This document shows positions 1 to 8,985 of a DNA stretch of 64,000 nt, in pieces. The notes under the pieces are model-generated. The model worked only from the letters and a program-made list of their open reading frames with translations, had not been told where the DNA came from and ran no database searches. The stretch covers positions 162,845-226,844 of the forward strand of contig JBPRGH010000007.1 in NCBI GenBank assembly GCA_051418055.1. Reading direction: 5' to 3'. The stretch comes from JBPRGH01 sp051418055 (GTDB lineage Bacteria > Bacteroidota > Bacteroidia > Cytophagales > Cyclobacteriaceae). The position numbers and the translations under genes are program-made. Within the stretch, counting starts at the first letter, position 1. Each line of letters opens with the position of its first letter.

Positions 1-166
1 TTACCATCCCTAATGGTGAGTTATCCTTTTGTGTACTGGGGCGGCCTTTTAATGTTACCTTCAGCTCGTAGGAATGGCCATGAATATTACTACACTTCCC
101 ATCATATTCAAATAGGCTGTGAGCCATCTCAAAGTTAAATTCCTTCGTAATTCGGACAAGGTTCAT
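1..166 (-). CDS. queD: 6-carboxy-5,6,7,8-tetrahydropterin synthase, 5' part (cut by window edge)
   Basis: Reading the minus strand from an ATG at 166-164 gives 55 residues that run off the window start. They contain FNFEMAHSL and CSNIHGHSYEL, the zinc-histidine and cysteine pattern of the PTPS/QueD family. QueD converts 7,8-dihydroneopterin triphosphate to carboxytetrahydropterin in queuosine synthesis. A eukaryotic-type 6-pyruvoyl-tetrahydropterin synthase role cannot be excluded from the fragment. The gene is divergent from the alkyltransferase gene, and the 103-bp spacer holds an Fnr-type palindrome about 48 bp from this start. Confidence 0.85.
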   Translation of the reverse strand, partial: MNLVRITKEFNFEMAHSLFEYDGKCSNIHGHSYELKVTLKGRPSTQKDNSPLGMV

Positions 167-213
167 AAATTGAAATTTACCGCAAAATTACTTACCCTTA
201 TTACCAGAGTGTA

Positions 214-225
214 TGATCAAAATCA
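214..225. promoter_or_regulatory. Fnr/Dnr-type palindrome, queD-ogt spacer
   Basis: TGATCAAAATCA is TGAT-N4-ATCA, and the bases around it (TATGATCAAAATCACA) extend the match to boxes at 11838, 21134, 21228 and 28675. It lies between divergent genes. A -7 element TATATTTG (252-259) with TTG at 228-230 lies downstream for the plus-strand gene, and the box centre is 32.5 bp from it. Binding is inferred, not shown. Confidence 0.55.
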
Positions 226-269
226 CATTGGAAAGTGACTTTAATTTTACTTATATTTGATAAGCAACC

Positions 270-755
270 ATGACTTCAATATATACTATTTCTTCCCCGG
301 TTGGCCCACTGAAGATAACTGCAGAAGAAGATGCCATTTTAGCTGTAGACTTTACCCCAGAGTTAGCAAGTTCTGATCGGGATCTTTCTCCCGTGGTCTT
401 ACAATGTGCCAATGAACTGAAGGAATATTTTGATGGTCGCAGGAAAATATTCGAGGTGCCCCTGAAACTGGAAGGAACCGATTTTCAAAAAGCTGTATGG
501 CAGGAGCTATTAAAAATTCCATATGGAAAAACCATCAGCTATGCACAATTATCTGTGAAACTTGGGGACCTGAAAGCTATTCGAGCCGTTGGAACTGCTA
601 ACGGGAAGAATAAAATCCCGGTTATCATCCCCTGTCATCGAGTGATCGGGAGTGATGGGAATTTAACCGGTTATTCAGGAGGATTGGATAAAAAGAAATG
701 GCTCCTGCAGCATGAAGGAGCCATTCCCGTTAATCAGCTTACGCTGCATCTTTAG
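270..755 (+). CDS. ogt: Methylated-DNA--protein-cysteine methyltransferase
   Basis: A 161-residue single-domain O6-alkylguanine-DNA alkyltransferase. The acceptor Cys122 sits in IIPCHRVIG, and the helix-turn-helix region follows the usual order (FQKAVWQEL, IPYGKTISYAQL, AIRAVGTANGKN). The protein repairs O6-alkylguanine by irreversible transfer to Cys122. The length is normal for Ogt without an Ada domain. The promoter -7 element ends about 10 bp before the ATG, so the leader must be very short. The Fnr-type box upstream suggests induction under nitrosative or low-oxygen conditions, when nitrosation-derived alkylation would be expected; that link is inference. Confidence 0.92.
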   Translation: MTSIYTISSPVGPLKITAEEDAILAVDFTPELASSDRDLSPVVLQCANELKEYFDGRRKIFEVPLKLEGTDFQKAVWQELLKIPYGKTISYAQLSVKLGDLKAIRAVGTANGKNKIPVIIPCHRVIGSDGNLTGYSGGLDKKKWLLQHEGAIPVNQLTLHL

Positions 756-882
756 TATTTACAAAATTTTAAATTTATACGACGGAAAGTCTCTTCTCAT
801 ATACAAATTGTGATGATCCATAGAATTGCAAGCTGGGTTTTCACTCAAAAAGTTGCATTTTTGAGGGCAGAAAATTATTCCT

Positions 883-1743
883 ATGGCTGAAAAGAAAAAA
901 TACGAGGATAATCCAAAAAGCATCAAGTTTTATGTAAAACGTTATCTGCAAAAGAATAAGAAAAGATTCAAAAATAAAAAGGTAGTTGATTTTCCTGCCG
1001 GGAATGGTGTGACCTCACGAATATTAAATGAAATTGGGGCTATTCCGCTGGCTTATGATCTTTTTCCGGAATATTTTGATGTGGAAGGTGTGGAGTGCCA
1101 TCGTGCTAATATCTCAGAAGGTATTCCTTTAAAAGATAAAGAAGCTGATGCCCTAATCTGCCAGGAAGGAATAGAACATTTTTCAGATCAGCTCAATTCG
1201 CTAAAAGAATTTAACCGAATCCTCAAGCCAAATGGGCTTTTATTAATTACTACCCCAAACTATTCAAACCTTCAGTCAAAAGTAAGTTATCTGCTTGGTG
1301 AAAGCGAACGCTTTAATTCAATGATGGCACCAAATGAGCTTGATAGCATCTGGATGTCTAAGCAGGATATAACCAATGAAGTTTATTATGGCCATATATT
1401 TCTTATTGGTATCCAAAAATTACGGGTACTTGCAAAACTTGCAGGATTCAGGATCAAAAAATATCATTTTACCCGCACACGCTCTACCTCTGTTATCTTT
1501 TTCCCTTTTCTTTATCCTTTCATCCTGCTGTCAAACTGGATAGCTTATCGCCATAATATGAAAAAAAATAAAGATTTTGATGAAAAGACTAAGAAGCAGG
1601 TTTATGGCGAGATCTTCAAGCTGGCGATCAATCCAAGAATATTGATCGGCGGCTCTCTTATGGTTGAGTTTGAAAAAGAAAAAGAAGTATCGGAAGTTGG
1701 CAATGACCTTAAGAGTAAGCAGAAACAGTTTGGGACAACGTGA
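883..1743 (+). CDS. Class I SAM-dependent methyltransferase
   Basis: 286 residues. The SAM-binding motif I is VVDFPAGNGVTSRIL near residue 35-50, followed by an acidic strand (AYDLFPEYFDV) and a LNSLKEFNRILKPNGLLLI block typical of Methyltransf_11/23 folds. Residues about 205-225 form a hydrophobic stretch (IFFPFLYPFILLSNWIAY), suggesting membrane association. The C-terminus is charged and probably disordered. The next gene is a second methyltransferase with a similar C-terminal hydrophobic segment, so the two may act on related lipid or surface-glycan substrates. The substrate cannot be read from sequence. Confidence 0.8.
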   Translation: MAEKKKYEDNPKSIKFYVKRYLQKNKKRFKNKKVVDFPAGNGVTSRILNEIGAIPLAYDLFPEYFDVEGVECHRANISEGIPLKDKEADALICQEGIEHFSDQLNSLKEFNRILKPNGLLLITTPNYSNLQSKVSYLLGESERFNSMMAPNELDSIWMSKQDITNEVYYGHIFLIGIQKLRVLAKLAGFRIKKYHFTRTRSTSVIFFPFLYPFILLSNWIAYRHNMKKNKDFDEKTKKQVYGEIFKLAINPRILIGGSLMVEFEKEKEVSEVGNDLKSKQKQFGTT

Positions 1744-1799
1744 GGGTTAGATATTAGATTTAAGATATAAGATTTAAGATTTAAGATATTAGACATTAG
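1744..1799. repeat. Word-like AT repeat (TTAGAT / TTTAAGATAT units)
   Basis: The whole spacer between the two methyltransferase genes consists of variants of TTAGATATTAGA and TTTAAGATATAAGA in imperfect tandem. Related runs occur at 9403-9425 and 45055-45090. It contains no palindrome with a T-run, so it is not a terminator. Confidence 0.7.
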
Positions 1800-2492
1800 A
1801 TGGAAGAAATACAACCAATAGCAATGCCTGGGACGCACCAGAGCTTTATAAAATTTTTTAACAGGCAATCAGTTGATCCGAAAGCTAAGATCCTGGATGT
1901 AGGTGCGGGACATGGGGCATTTACCAAAAAATTGTATGATAAGGGATTTGAGATACAGGCTTGTGACCTGGATCCAACCATTTTTCATTTTACGAAAGTT
2001 GAATGCAAGCAGGTAGATATTACAAAATCACTTCCTTACGAAGACAATTCTTTTGATATTGTAATGGCTATAGAGGTCCTGGAGCATATTATTGATCATG
2101 AAAGGTTTTTCAGTGAAGTAAGCAGGATATTAAAACCCGGCGGAAGGTTCTTTGCCTCAACTCCAAATATGTTGTCCTTAAAATCAAGATCCCAGTATTT
2201 ATTTAAAGGCTTCTTTCACAGCTTTGGGCCATTGGATATGACTAATTTTAATGGAATGCAGCACGTTACTTCCCGCACATTGGACCAATATAATTATATC
2301 GCTGTAAAAAACGGATTCCACCCAGCCATCTATGACATTGATAAAAAACAACGTACATCTCAATGGCTATTGCTTTTAGTATATCCAATAATTTTTCTTA
2401 ACAGAATTCTAAATAAAACTTCTCCCATCCATAACAGGAGAAAACTACTGATTGGAAGAATAATTTTCCTGAGTTTTAAAAATAAAAAATAA
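1800..2492 (+). CDS. Class I SAM-dependent methyltransferase (UbiG/Methyltransf_11-like)
   Basis: 230 residues. Motif I is ILDVGAGHGAFTKKL near residue 34-48, with the acidic ribose-binding strand FEIQACDLDP. Then come DNSFDIVMAIEVLEHI (motif II) and the post-motif EVSRILKPGGRFFASTPN. Residues about 188-205 (SQWLLLLVYPIIFLNRIL) are hydrophobic, as in the preceding gene. The ATG lies inside the AT-word repeat, so the start could be slightly different. It is probably co-transcribed with the upstream methyltransferase. No substrate is assignable. Confidence 0.8.
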   Translation: MEEIQPIAMPGTHQSFIKFFNRQSVDPKAKILDVGAGHGAFTKKLYDKGFEIQACDLDPTIFHFTKVECKQVDITKSLPYEDNSFDIVMAIEVLEHIIDHERFFSEVSRILKPGGRFFASTPNMLSLKSRSQYLFKGFFHSFGPLDMTNFNGMQHVTSRTLDQYNYIAVKNGFHPAIYDIDKKQRTSQWLLLLVYPIIFLNRILNKTSPIHNRRKLLIGRIIFLSFKNKK

Positions 2493-2515
2493 ACAGCAAT
2501 TAAATTTTACATATT

Positions 2516-4210
2516 ATGAAAGCTATTCAAATATTTTTAATACTCTGCTTTGTATCCATTAATGTATTCGGGCAGCGTATTACAGGTCGTGACTTTGCAA
2601 CGCGCTCTGAAGTAATGGCAGCAAATGGAATGGTAGCAACAAGTCATCCCCTTGCCACTCAAATTGGTGTTGATATATTACAGAAAGGAGGCAGTGCAAT
2701 TGATGCAGCAATAGCCGCTAATGCCGCCTTAGGATTAATGGAACCTACAGGTTCAGGTATTGGAGGAGATCTTTTTGCAATAGTATGGGATGCCAAAGAA
2801 AAAAAGCTTTACGGTTTAAATGCCAGCGGCCGTTCCCCAAAATCACTCACGCTTGAATATTTCAGGGAACAGAATCTTGAGAAAATCCCTTCCCTGGGAC
2901 CTCTCCCTGTAAGTGTTCCCGGTTGTGTGGATGGGTGGTTTGAGCTTCATGAAAAGTTTGGAAAATTATCTATGGAAGATATCCTTCAGCCGGCAATAAC
3001 ATATGCTGAAGAAGGTTTTCCTGTCCCTGAGCTAATTGCATATTATTTAAACAGGTCTGTGCCATATTATATAAGAAGGGGCTTTCCAAATATAGAAGAA
3101 GTATATACAATAAATGGTGAAGTACCTGATGCGGGAGAGATCTTTAAAAACCCACAGCTGGCCGGCACTTACAGAACACTTGCAAAGAAAGGCCGTGATG
3201 CTTTTTATAAAGGAGATATCGCAAAAACCATTGCAAATTTTATTCAGGAGCAGGGAGGATTTCTTTCATATGAAGATATGGCTACTCATGAATCTGAATG
3301 GGTAGAGCCGGTATCTGCTAATTACAGAGGGTATGATGTTTGGGAGCTTCCTCCAAACGGCCAGGGAATTGCTGCCTTACAGATGCTTAATATATTGGAA
3401 GGATATAATTTTGACACCATCCCCTTTGGTAGCCCTGAGCACATTCATTTATTTACCGAGGCTAAAAAGCTGGCTTTTGAAGACCGTGCAAAATATTATG
3501 CAGACCCTGCCTTTGCTAAGGTGCCGGTGCATGAGCTAATTTCTGAAGAGTATGCGGCTAAGAGAAGAGAATTGATCAATCCGAATTATGCAAGCAGAAA
3601 TTATACGGCAGGAGAGATCAGCAAAGGTGAGACCATTTATATGACTGCTGCTGATAAAGAAGGGAATATGATCTCTCTTATCCAAAGTAATTACAGAGGT
3701 ATGGGATCAGGGATGGTGCCTCCGGGATTAGGATTTATGCTTCAGGACCGTGGTGAGCTTTTTTCTTTTGAAGAAGGACACTTTAATGTTTATGAACCCG
3801 GTAAACGACCATTTCATACTATTATTCCCGCTTTTGTCACTAAAGATGGAAAGCCATTCCTGAGCTTTGGTGTAATGGGCGGTGACTTCCAGCCACAGGG
3901 GCATGTACAGATTGTAATGAATATTGTTGATTTTGATATGGGCATACAGGAAGCAGGTGATGCTCCGCGTATTGATCATTCAGGTTCTTCCTCACCTACA
4001 GGCGAGGAGAAAGATCCTGGTGGTGGAGATTTACATCTTGAACATGGTTTTGAATATGAAACCATACGTCGGCTGATGATGATGGGACATGATGTAGGTT
4101 ATGCCCTTGGAGTTTTTGGAGGATATCAGGCAATTAAGTATGACGCCGAAAATGGTGTCTATATCGGAGCCTCTGAATCCAGGAAAGATGGCCAGGCATC
4201 CGGATATTAG
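2516..4210 (+). CDS. ggt: Gamma-glutamyltransferase (glutathione hydrolase)
   Basis: 564 residues with an N-terminal signal peptide (MKAIQIFLILCFVSINVFGQ), so exported. It is an Ntn-hydrolase made as a proenzyme. The block GETIYMTAADKEGN matches the start of the small subunit, with the catalytic Thr placed seven residues before the Asp, as in known GGTs. Other family blocks are GGSAIDAAIAANAALG, GSGIGGDLF, and FAPPFHTIIPAF-like RPFHTIIPAF near residue 430. It cleaves gamma-glutamyl bonds of glutathione and peptides in the periplasm. It stands 23 bp after the methyltransferase gene and is closed by a strong terminator. Confidence 0.93.
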   Translation: MKAIQIFLILCFVSINVFGQRITGRDFATRSEVMAANGMVATSHPLATQIGVDILQKGGSAIDAAIAANAALGLMEPTGSGIGGDLFAIVWDAKEKKLYGLNASGRSPKSLTLEYFREQNLEKIPSLGPLPVSVPGCVDGWFELHEKFGKLSMEDILQPAITYAEEGFPVPELIAYYLNRSVPYYIRRGFPNIEEVYTINGEVPDAGEIFKNPQLAGTYRTLAKKGRDAFYKGDIAKTIANFIQEQGGFLSYEDMATHESEWVEPVSANYRGYDVWELPPNGQGIAALQMLNILEGYNFDTIPFGSPEHIHLFTEAKKLAFEDRAKYYADPAFAKVPVHELISEEYAAKRRELINPNYASRNYTAGEISKGETIYMTAADKEGNMISLIQSNYRGMGSGMVPPGLGFMLQDRGELFSFEEGHFNVYEPGKRPFHTIIPAFVTKDGKPFLSFGVMGGDFQPQGHVQIVMNIVDFDMGIQEAGDAPRIDHSGSSSPTGEEKDPGGGDLHLEHGFEYETIRRLMMMGHDVGYALGVFGGYQAIKYDAENGVYIGASESRKDGQASGY

Positions 4211-4230
4211 ATGTATCGAAATGTAAAAAA

Positions 4231-4263
4231 GGCGCTAAAAATCTAATTTTTAGCGCCTTTTTT
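4231..4263 (+). terminator. Rho-independent terminator of ggt
   Basis: A perfect 12-bp stem, GGCGCTAAAAAT (4231-4242) with its complement at 4246-4257, a 3-nt loop, then six T (4258-4263). An A-run before the stem makes it potentially bidirectional, which would also serve the convergent gene ending at 4286. Confidence 0.93.
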
Positions 4264-4285
4264 AGTAACAGAAATACTTCAATAG

Positions 4286-4861
4286 TTACTGAATATTCTG
4301 TTGTATCTGCTCAGCCCGCTGCTTATGGTCTTTTAATTTTGGCAGCGTCTGACCTATCCAATCCTTTAATTCCTGGACTTCTACTTTATCCTGCATATTT
4401 TGAAATTTATCAATATCCTTATTATGTAAGTCAATTACCATCCCAATGTATTTGGAATCAAATTCATTTCCAGATACATTCTGAAGCTCTTCAACTTTCT
4501 CCCTATGCTCCTCTTTCATCATCTCAGGAATATTAAAATCCAATTGTTGAGCAACATTTTGAAGTTTATCATTTGCGTTTTTATGCTCCTCCACCAACTG
4601 CTGAGCAATATCTTTTACTTCCTCGTTTTGAGCTTTATCTGCTGCCAGTTGCCCGAGCTGGACCTCCAGCTTGCTACTACTAGTAGTATTAACCAAAAAT
4701 TGATGCGTCTCATCCTCAACCTCAAGCGTAGCATCCTCTGCTCCCAATTCTTCTTCAAAAAGTGTATCTTCCTCTGCTTCTTCAGTTTGAGTACCTGTAT
4801 CACACGAAAATATTATAAGGCACATCCCCAATAAGCTTGTTAATAAGAATAGCTTTTTCAT
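4286..4861 (-). CDS. DUF4142 lipoprotein
   Basis: 191 residues. The N-terminus is a lipoprotein signal with lipobox LIIFSC (Cys20). An acidic Glu/Asp-rich linker (about 24-55) follows, then a helical DUF4142 domain (LEVQLGQLAADKA, VEEHKNANDKL, YIGMVIDLHNKDI). The domain is related to ferritin-like helical bundles, but the histidines here do not form an obvious metal site. It is probably an envelope protein; function is unknown. It is monocistronic and converges on ggt. Confidence 0.85.
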   Translation of the reverse strand: MKKLFLLTSLLGMCLIIFSCDTGTQTEEAEEDTLFEEELGAEDATLEVEDETHQFLVNTTSSSKLEVQLGQLAADKAQNEEVKDIAQQLVEEHKNANDKLQNVAQQLDFNIPEMMKEEHREKVEELQNVSGNEFDSKYIGMVIDLHNKDIDKFQNMQDKVEVQELKDWIGQTLPKLKDHKQRAEQIQQNIQ

Positions 4862-5045
4862 TTTATTAAATTTTAATTAACGATTATTGGAGTATAACCA
4901 CAATTCTTTGTTTCTGTTCATATAATCGTTAGAATTTTTCCTGTAAATGCCTGTCTTCCCATTATTAAATTTCCGCAAAGAGATAGGAGCATTGTTAGAT
5001 CTTTTTATTAAAGAAAGTCTAAATTTGCAGATTAATTCAATATTA

Positions 5046-5504
5046 ATGAGAAGCATTTTTTTATTCGCAGCTATTCTTTTATACATCCCTGTAGCAGGAC
5101 AGGTATTAAATCTGGAAGAAATTGAATTTTCTGTTGAACATTATAAATCAGGTAATTATAAGGATCAGCTTATCTCGCTAGGATTTTTGCTTACAGATGT
5201 AAAAAAAGAAGGTGAAAGTGGTTTATATGAAAAATGGACCAGAGAAAGTGATAGCCTCCAGGTTACAATTCAGTACAGTGATAGCTTTAAATTCACAAAA
5301 TTAACAGTTTCCTCAACAGAACCGACCAATGATTCTTACCTTAAATCAATTCTTAATGAAGTAACTAAAAGCTATAGTAAAAAAACAATTGACGATCAAT
5401 CCTATTATTTAAATGAAGGAAAACCTGAATTAACTGTTCATGTGGTGAGTTTAGAAAAGAAAGACCCCACTGTGGAAGAAATAATATTTTTTAGGAAGTA
5501 TTAA
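5046..5504 (+). CDS. Small exported protein of unknown function
   Basis: An upstream in-frame ATG exists at 4947, but the ATG at 5046 gives a clean signal peptide (MRSIFLFAAILLYIPVAGQ), so it is preferred. The mature part is about 133 residues, polar and beta-rich by appearance, with no motif I recognise. It sits 2 bp before the L,D-transpeptidase-like lipoprotein gene, so the two are almost certainly co-transcribed and may share an envelope role. Confidence 0.65.
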   Translation: MRSIFLFAAILLYIPVAGQVLNLEEIEFSVEHYKSGNYKDQLISLGFLLTDVKKEGESGLYEKWTRESDSLQVTIQYSDSFKFTKLTVSSTEPTNDSYLKSILNEVTKSYSKKTIDDQSYYLNEGKPELTVHVVSLEKKDPTVEEIIFFRKY

Positions 5505-5506
5505 CT

Positions 5507-6349
5507 ATGAGGATCAAATCAATAATTTACAGTTCATTATTTTTATTTTTAATTTTTGCCTGTCAAAGCCAGGATCTCGAAAAAGAGGCTTCAAAGAAAG
5601 AAAAGGAAGAGGAAGAAGCTTTTCACAAGGATATCCCCTTAAGTGAATCTACACTGAAGGAGATAAATGATCCAAAACTTAAAGACCTGAAAAAAAAGCT
5701 TACACGCTATAATTTTGAAGATTCTACTCGTGTGCTTTATGACTCTCTCGGACTCTTTGACCTGGGTCTGGATTATAAAGTTTTTCGCTATGCCTTTATT
5801 GGTTTTTTGAATCTAAAACGTGAAGAAAAGATCAGTGAAAAAAACCTGCTCTCAATTATCGACTTTACACAGTCAAGCTGCAACAAACGTTTTTATACTG
5901 TTGATCTGGATGACAGGGAGGTGATATTCAATACCTATGTCAGCCATGGACAGAGAACAGGGGCCGATATGGCAAAAAAATTCAGTGATATCCCTGGCTC
6001 TTTTCAGAGCAGCATCGGCTTTTATGTAACCGCAGAAACTTATGTAGGGAGCAAAGGATATTCTTTACGGCTGGAAGGAACTGAAAAAGGCTATAATGAA
6101 AATATGAGGAGAAGAGCCGTAGTGATGCATGATGCAGATTATGTGAGTGAAGAATTTATTAAAACCTACGGAAGATTAGGCCGCAGCCAGGGGTGCCCGG
6201 CATTACCCAAAGAGATCTCAAAAGAAGTGATCGATACAATAAAAGATCAAACTGCAATCTTTGCTTATTATAATGATCAAAAGTATATAAAAGCAAGTAA
6301 TTACCTTAACCTTCAGAAGTTAATGGATAACTGGGAGGAGGAAGGGTAG
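5507..6349 (+). CDS. Murein L,D-transpeptidase catalytic domain protein (YkuD_2), lipoprotein
   Basis: 280 residues with lipobox LIFACQ (Cys19), then a Lys/Glu-rich linker. The C-terminal two-thirds match the YkuD_2 family. Key blocks are FNTYVSHGQRTGADMA, the VVMHDADYV histidine block and the nucleophile motif GRSQGCPALP. The family resembles L,D-transpeptidases that cross-link or trim peptidoglycan, although activity of YkuD_2 members is poorly defined. It follows the previous exported protein by 2 bp. Confidence 0.85.
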   Translation: MRIKSIIYSSLFLFLIFACQSQDLEKEASKKEKEEEEAFHKDIPLSESTLKEINDPKLKDLKKKLTRYNFEDSTRVLYDSLGLFDLGLDYKVFRYAFIGFLNLKREEKISEKNLLSIIDFTQSSCNKRFYTVDLDDREVIFNTYVSHGQRTGADMAKKFSDIPGSFQSSIGFYVTAETYVGSKGYSLRLEGTEKGYNENMRRRAVVMHDADYVSEEFIKTYGRLGRSQGCPALPKEISKEVIDTIKDQTAIFAYYNDQKYIKASNYLNLQKLMDNWEEEG

Positions 6350-6444
6350 CTGATTTTAAAATCAAATCCAAATTATTTTAAGATATCCGGTATTAGACAA
6401 TTTCCATATTTTTCTGTTATCCTACTGTTAATCAGTACTGGTAA

Positions 6445-6912
6445 ATGGATTACTTAGAACAGCTACGTATATTTTTAGATATCATTATCACCTCAGCATT
6501 ATTAGCATTTGTAGGCTTTGAAAGAGAGACAGCTCATAAACCCGCCGGCTTGCGGACAAATATGATTGTGGGTGGCGCCTCATGCCTAATAGTGTCCATT
6601 ATTCCTGAACTTATTGGCTATGTGGGAAATGAAGGTTTTGGAGATATAATCCAAACGGATCCGATCAGGGTTGTTGAAGCTATATTGGTCGGTATCGGTT
6701 TTATCGGCGCTGGTACGGTAATGAAATCCAGAGGTGACAATGAAATAACCGGATTAACAACTGCGGCAACTATTTTATATTCATGTGGAATAGGAATAAC
6801 AGTTGCTATCCATCTCTATGTGTTAGCTATCACCGTTACCATTTTAATTATTATTATCAATTATTCCGTAAACCGATGGGCTCGTCATCTGGTAGAAAAG
6901 AAGGAACAGTAG
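6445..6912 (+). CDS. MgtC/SapB family membrane protein
   Basis: 155 residues with about four membrane segments. The MgtC signature is visible: GFERETAHKPAGLRTNMIV near residue 24-42 and GIGFIGAGTVMKSRG near 87-101. It is shorter than Salmonella MgtC because the C-terminal ACT-like domain is absent, as in most SapB-type members. The role in family members is linked to magnesium limitation and ATP-synthase or envelope control; the role here is unknown. Confidence 0.88.
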   Translation: MDYLEQLRIFLDIIITSALLAFVGFERETAHKPAGLRTNMIVGGASCLIVSIIPELIGYVGNEGFGDIIQTDPIRVVEAILVGIGFIGAGTVMKSRGDNEITGLTTAATILYSCGIGITVAIHLYVLAITVTILIIIINYSVNRWARHLVEKKEQ

Positions 6913-6988
6913 GTGGAGGTTGGACATCAGAAGTCCGAGGTCTGAAATTAAAAATCAGAAACCTTGCCAATTGCTGACTGCCAACTGC
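6913..6988. repeat. Word-like repeat (CAGAAGTCCGAGGTCTGAAA / GACTGCCAACTGCC)
   Basis: The spacer between convergent genes is made of short recurring words (GGTCTGAAA, AATCAGAAA, TTGCTGACTGCCAACTGCC). The CTGACTGCCAACTGCC words recur at 43749-43770 on the same strand. It has no coding potential in any frame and no convincing terminator hairpin. Confidence 0.6.
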
Positions 6989-7321
6989 CTACTTTTCACT
7001 CCCGGTTACCTCAAAGGCAAAGGACTCTTTTTTATCTCTGATCTGCTGATAATATGAAAGCATATCGTGATCATGCTCCTCTTCAAATCTTTTTAAAGCT
7101 TTTTCAAACTTATCAGTGAGGTCGTTCATTGTATTAAGCTTATCCTCCTCATCTCGTGCATTATTATTCTTGAGGTCAGTGCCTATACTATCTATAATTT
7201 CATCAACTAGCTCATTAGATCTGTCATTGTAATCCTCAGCTTTCCAATTAGTCTCTATTATATAACCTTTTGCTGCGTCTATAATTTTTCTGTTTAGTAT
7301 TACTGATATCCCTGATTCCAT
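6989..7321 (-). CDS. Hypothetical helical protein
   Basis: 110 residues without signal peptide or membrane segment. It is highly charged and probably all-helical (YIIETNWKAEDYNDRSNELVDEIID, LTDKFEKALKRFEEEHDHDMLSYYQQ), with no cysteines. I do not recognise a family. It lies 58 bp upstream of the CDF transporter pair on the same strand, but downstream in transcription order, so it may be the last gene of that operon. Confidence 0.6.
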   Translation of the reverse strand: MESGISVILNRKIIDAAKGYIIETNWKAEDYNDRSNELVDEIIDSIGTDLKNNNARDEEDKLNTMNDLTDKFEKALKRFEEEHDHDMLSYYQQIRDKKESFAFEVTGSEK

Positions 7322-7379
7322 ATTCTTCTCTTTTTCTTTTTACTATAACAAGGAAAATACTTAATGAGTTATGAGTATT

Positions 7380-8015
7380 TCAACAGCAATCTTCATCAGC
7401 CAGAGAAGGGTTTTTTGATTTTTCAAATGATTCTTTTCCCTCCCTGAATGCATACCAGGCTATTGCAAGGCTACCTAATGCATCAACATAAGGGATTCTA
7501 AAAAACTCATAAAGCGCACTGGCAATCAGGAGGATAAATGAAAGGTAAAAACAGGCTTTTGTACAGTGAGCATCAAGGATTATAGGCGCCGAATTAAGCT
7601 TTTTACCTACCTTCAATTTGGCGCTATATAAAAAATACATGGTAAGGATTGATATACCAGCTATTATTATTCCTGCTATTGTGGTCTCAGGTTTCGCTTT
7701 TGTATATATAGCCAGACCTGCCCCAATCACTAATCCCGCTGCCAAGATATAAAAAGCTGTTCCGGTTATTTTTAAAGCTGTAGTTTCAAACTTATCTTTT
7801 TTATCTGCATTATGATGCTGAATCCGCCAGATCATATGGGCTATTCCTAACCCTGAAAGAACCTCAACAAAGCTGTCGGACCCAAAACCAAATAGAGCCA
7901 GGGTTTCATCACTCACACCAAAATATAGAGATATTACACCCTCTATTAAATTGTAGACAATGGTAAATATACTTAAATAAAACGCTGTCTTATATAAGGA
8001 TTTCTCGTTCGTCAT
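7380..8015 (-). CDS. Short CDF-like cation transporter
   Basis: 211 residues with about six membrane helices. The CDF-like elements are FGSDSFVEVLSGLGIAHMIW and a second acidic/His helix (LDAHCTKACFYLS, VDALGSLAIAWYAFREG). The C-terminal cytoplasmic CDF domain is absent and the protein ends in DEDCC, a possible metal-binding tail. It overlaps the upstream full-length CDF gene by 4 bp (ATGA), so the two are translationally coupled. Probably a divalent metal (Zn, Cd, Co or Fe) exporter or partner subunit. Confidence 0.75.
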   Translation of the reverse strand: MTNEKSLYKTAFYLSIFTIVYNLIEGVISLYFGVSDETLALFGFGSDSFVEVLSGLGIAHMIWRIQHHNADKKDKFETTALKITGTAFYILAAGLVIGAGLAIYTKAKPETTIAGIIIAGISILTMYFLYSAKLKVGKKLNSAPIILDAHCTKACFYLSFILLIASALYEFFRIPYVDALGSLAIAWYAFREGKESFEKSKNPSLADEDCC

Positions 8016-8914
8016 TTTTTATTTTTTGATTTTTGCAGGATCTGGCAGCTCTCCTCACTAAGCTCTGTCTCTACCGTATAATGATCAAAATTATAATTAT
8101 CAAGAATTTCCTTCGCTTTAGCTTTTACTTTCATTATCTCGTTAAAATCAGCTACTTCTTTAAGTTTTAAATGTGTAGAAAAAACATGCCGCTGACCATC
8201 AAGCGACCATACATGAGTATGATGAAGGGATTCTACTTTATTAATACGCTGAAGCTTATTTTTCACCTCTTCAATGTCAACACCTTCAGGAACTCCCTGC
8301 AGAAAAATATGTAAAGTCTTTTTCAGTCGTTTGAAAACATTGAACAAAATGTAGCCTGCAATAAGGATACTAAGAATAGGATCAATAATTATAAAGCCGG
8401 TAAATTTTATCACTATAGCACCAATTAAAACGGCTACCCAGCCCATCACATCTTCGAGCAGGTGGAGTCTCACCACCTCCTCATTCAGAGACTCCCCCCC
8501 ATGCAGTTTATAAGCCGCATACCCATTCATAGCTACTCCAAATAAAGCAAAGATTATCATTCCTGTTGCGTTTACAGATTCCGGTGCGGAGATACGAGCA
8601 ATAGCCTCTGAAATAATGAAAACTGATCCAATTATTAAAATTACGCTGTTAATCAGAGCTCCGAGAAGGGAAAAACGTTCATACCCAAATGTATATCTTT
8701 CTGAAGCTTCTTTCTTGGATTTCTTATTTAAGAACCACGCCAGGCCAAGTGAAAAACTATCCCCAAGATCATGAAGAGCATCAGAAAGTATTGCAACACT
8801 ATTTACAAACAAACCTCCAATTAACTCGAGAATTGCAAACCCGAAGTTTAGGAAAAAAGCTAATTTTAAATTCTTACCGGATTTATCCGCATGATGATGG
8901 TGATCATGTGCCAT
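8012..8914 (-). CDS. czcD: Cation diffusion facilitator (CzcD/ZitB type)
   Basis: 300 residues. The N-terminus is His-rich (MAHDHHHHAD), followed by six predicted helices with the two HxxxD metal sites, SDALHDLGDSF (TM2) and LHLLEDVMGW (TM5). A C-terminal cytoplasmic domain (THVWSLDGQRHVFSTHL) completes it. The size is normal for zinc/cadmium/cobalt-proton antiporters of the inner membrane. It is the first gene of a two- or three-gene operon with the short CDF-like gene. Confidence 0.9.
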   Translation of the reverse strand: MAHDHHHHADKSGKNLKLAFFLNFGFAILELIGGLFVNSVAILSDALHDLGDSFSLGLAWFLNKKSKKEASERYTFGYERFSLLGALINSVILIIGSVFIISEAIARISAPESVNATGMIIFALFGVAMNGYAAYKLHGGESLNEEVVRLHLLEDVMGWVAVLIGAIVIKFTGFIIIDPILSILIAGYILFNVFKRLKKTLHIFLQGVPEGVDIEEVKNKLQRINKVESLHHTHVWSLDGQRHVFSTHLKLKEVADFNEIMKVKAKAKEILDNYNFDHYTVETELSEESCQILQKSKNKK

Positions 8915-8985
8915 GTTAGTAAATCAACCGGTTTAAATAACTAAAGTTATAGAGATTTGTTGATATAATTTTTAATACATAATAA

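Noticed and set aside
4877..5086. Minus-strand ORF upstream of the small exported protein
   Set aside because: No family, low-complexity composition, overlaps the true start region of the plus-strand gene.
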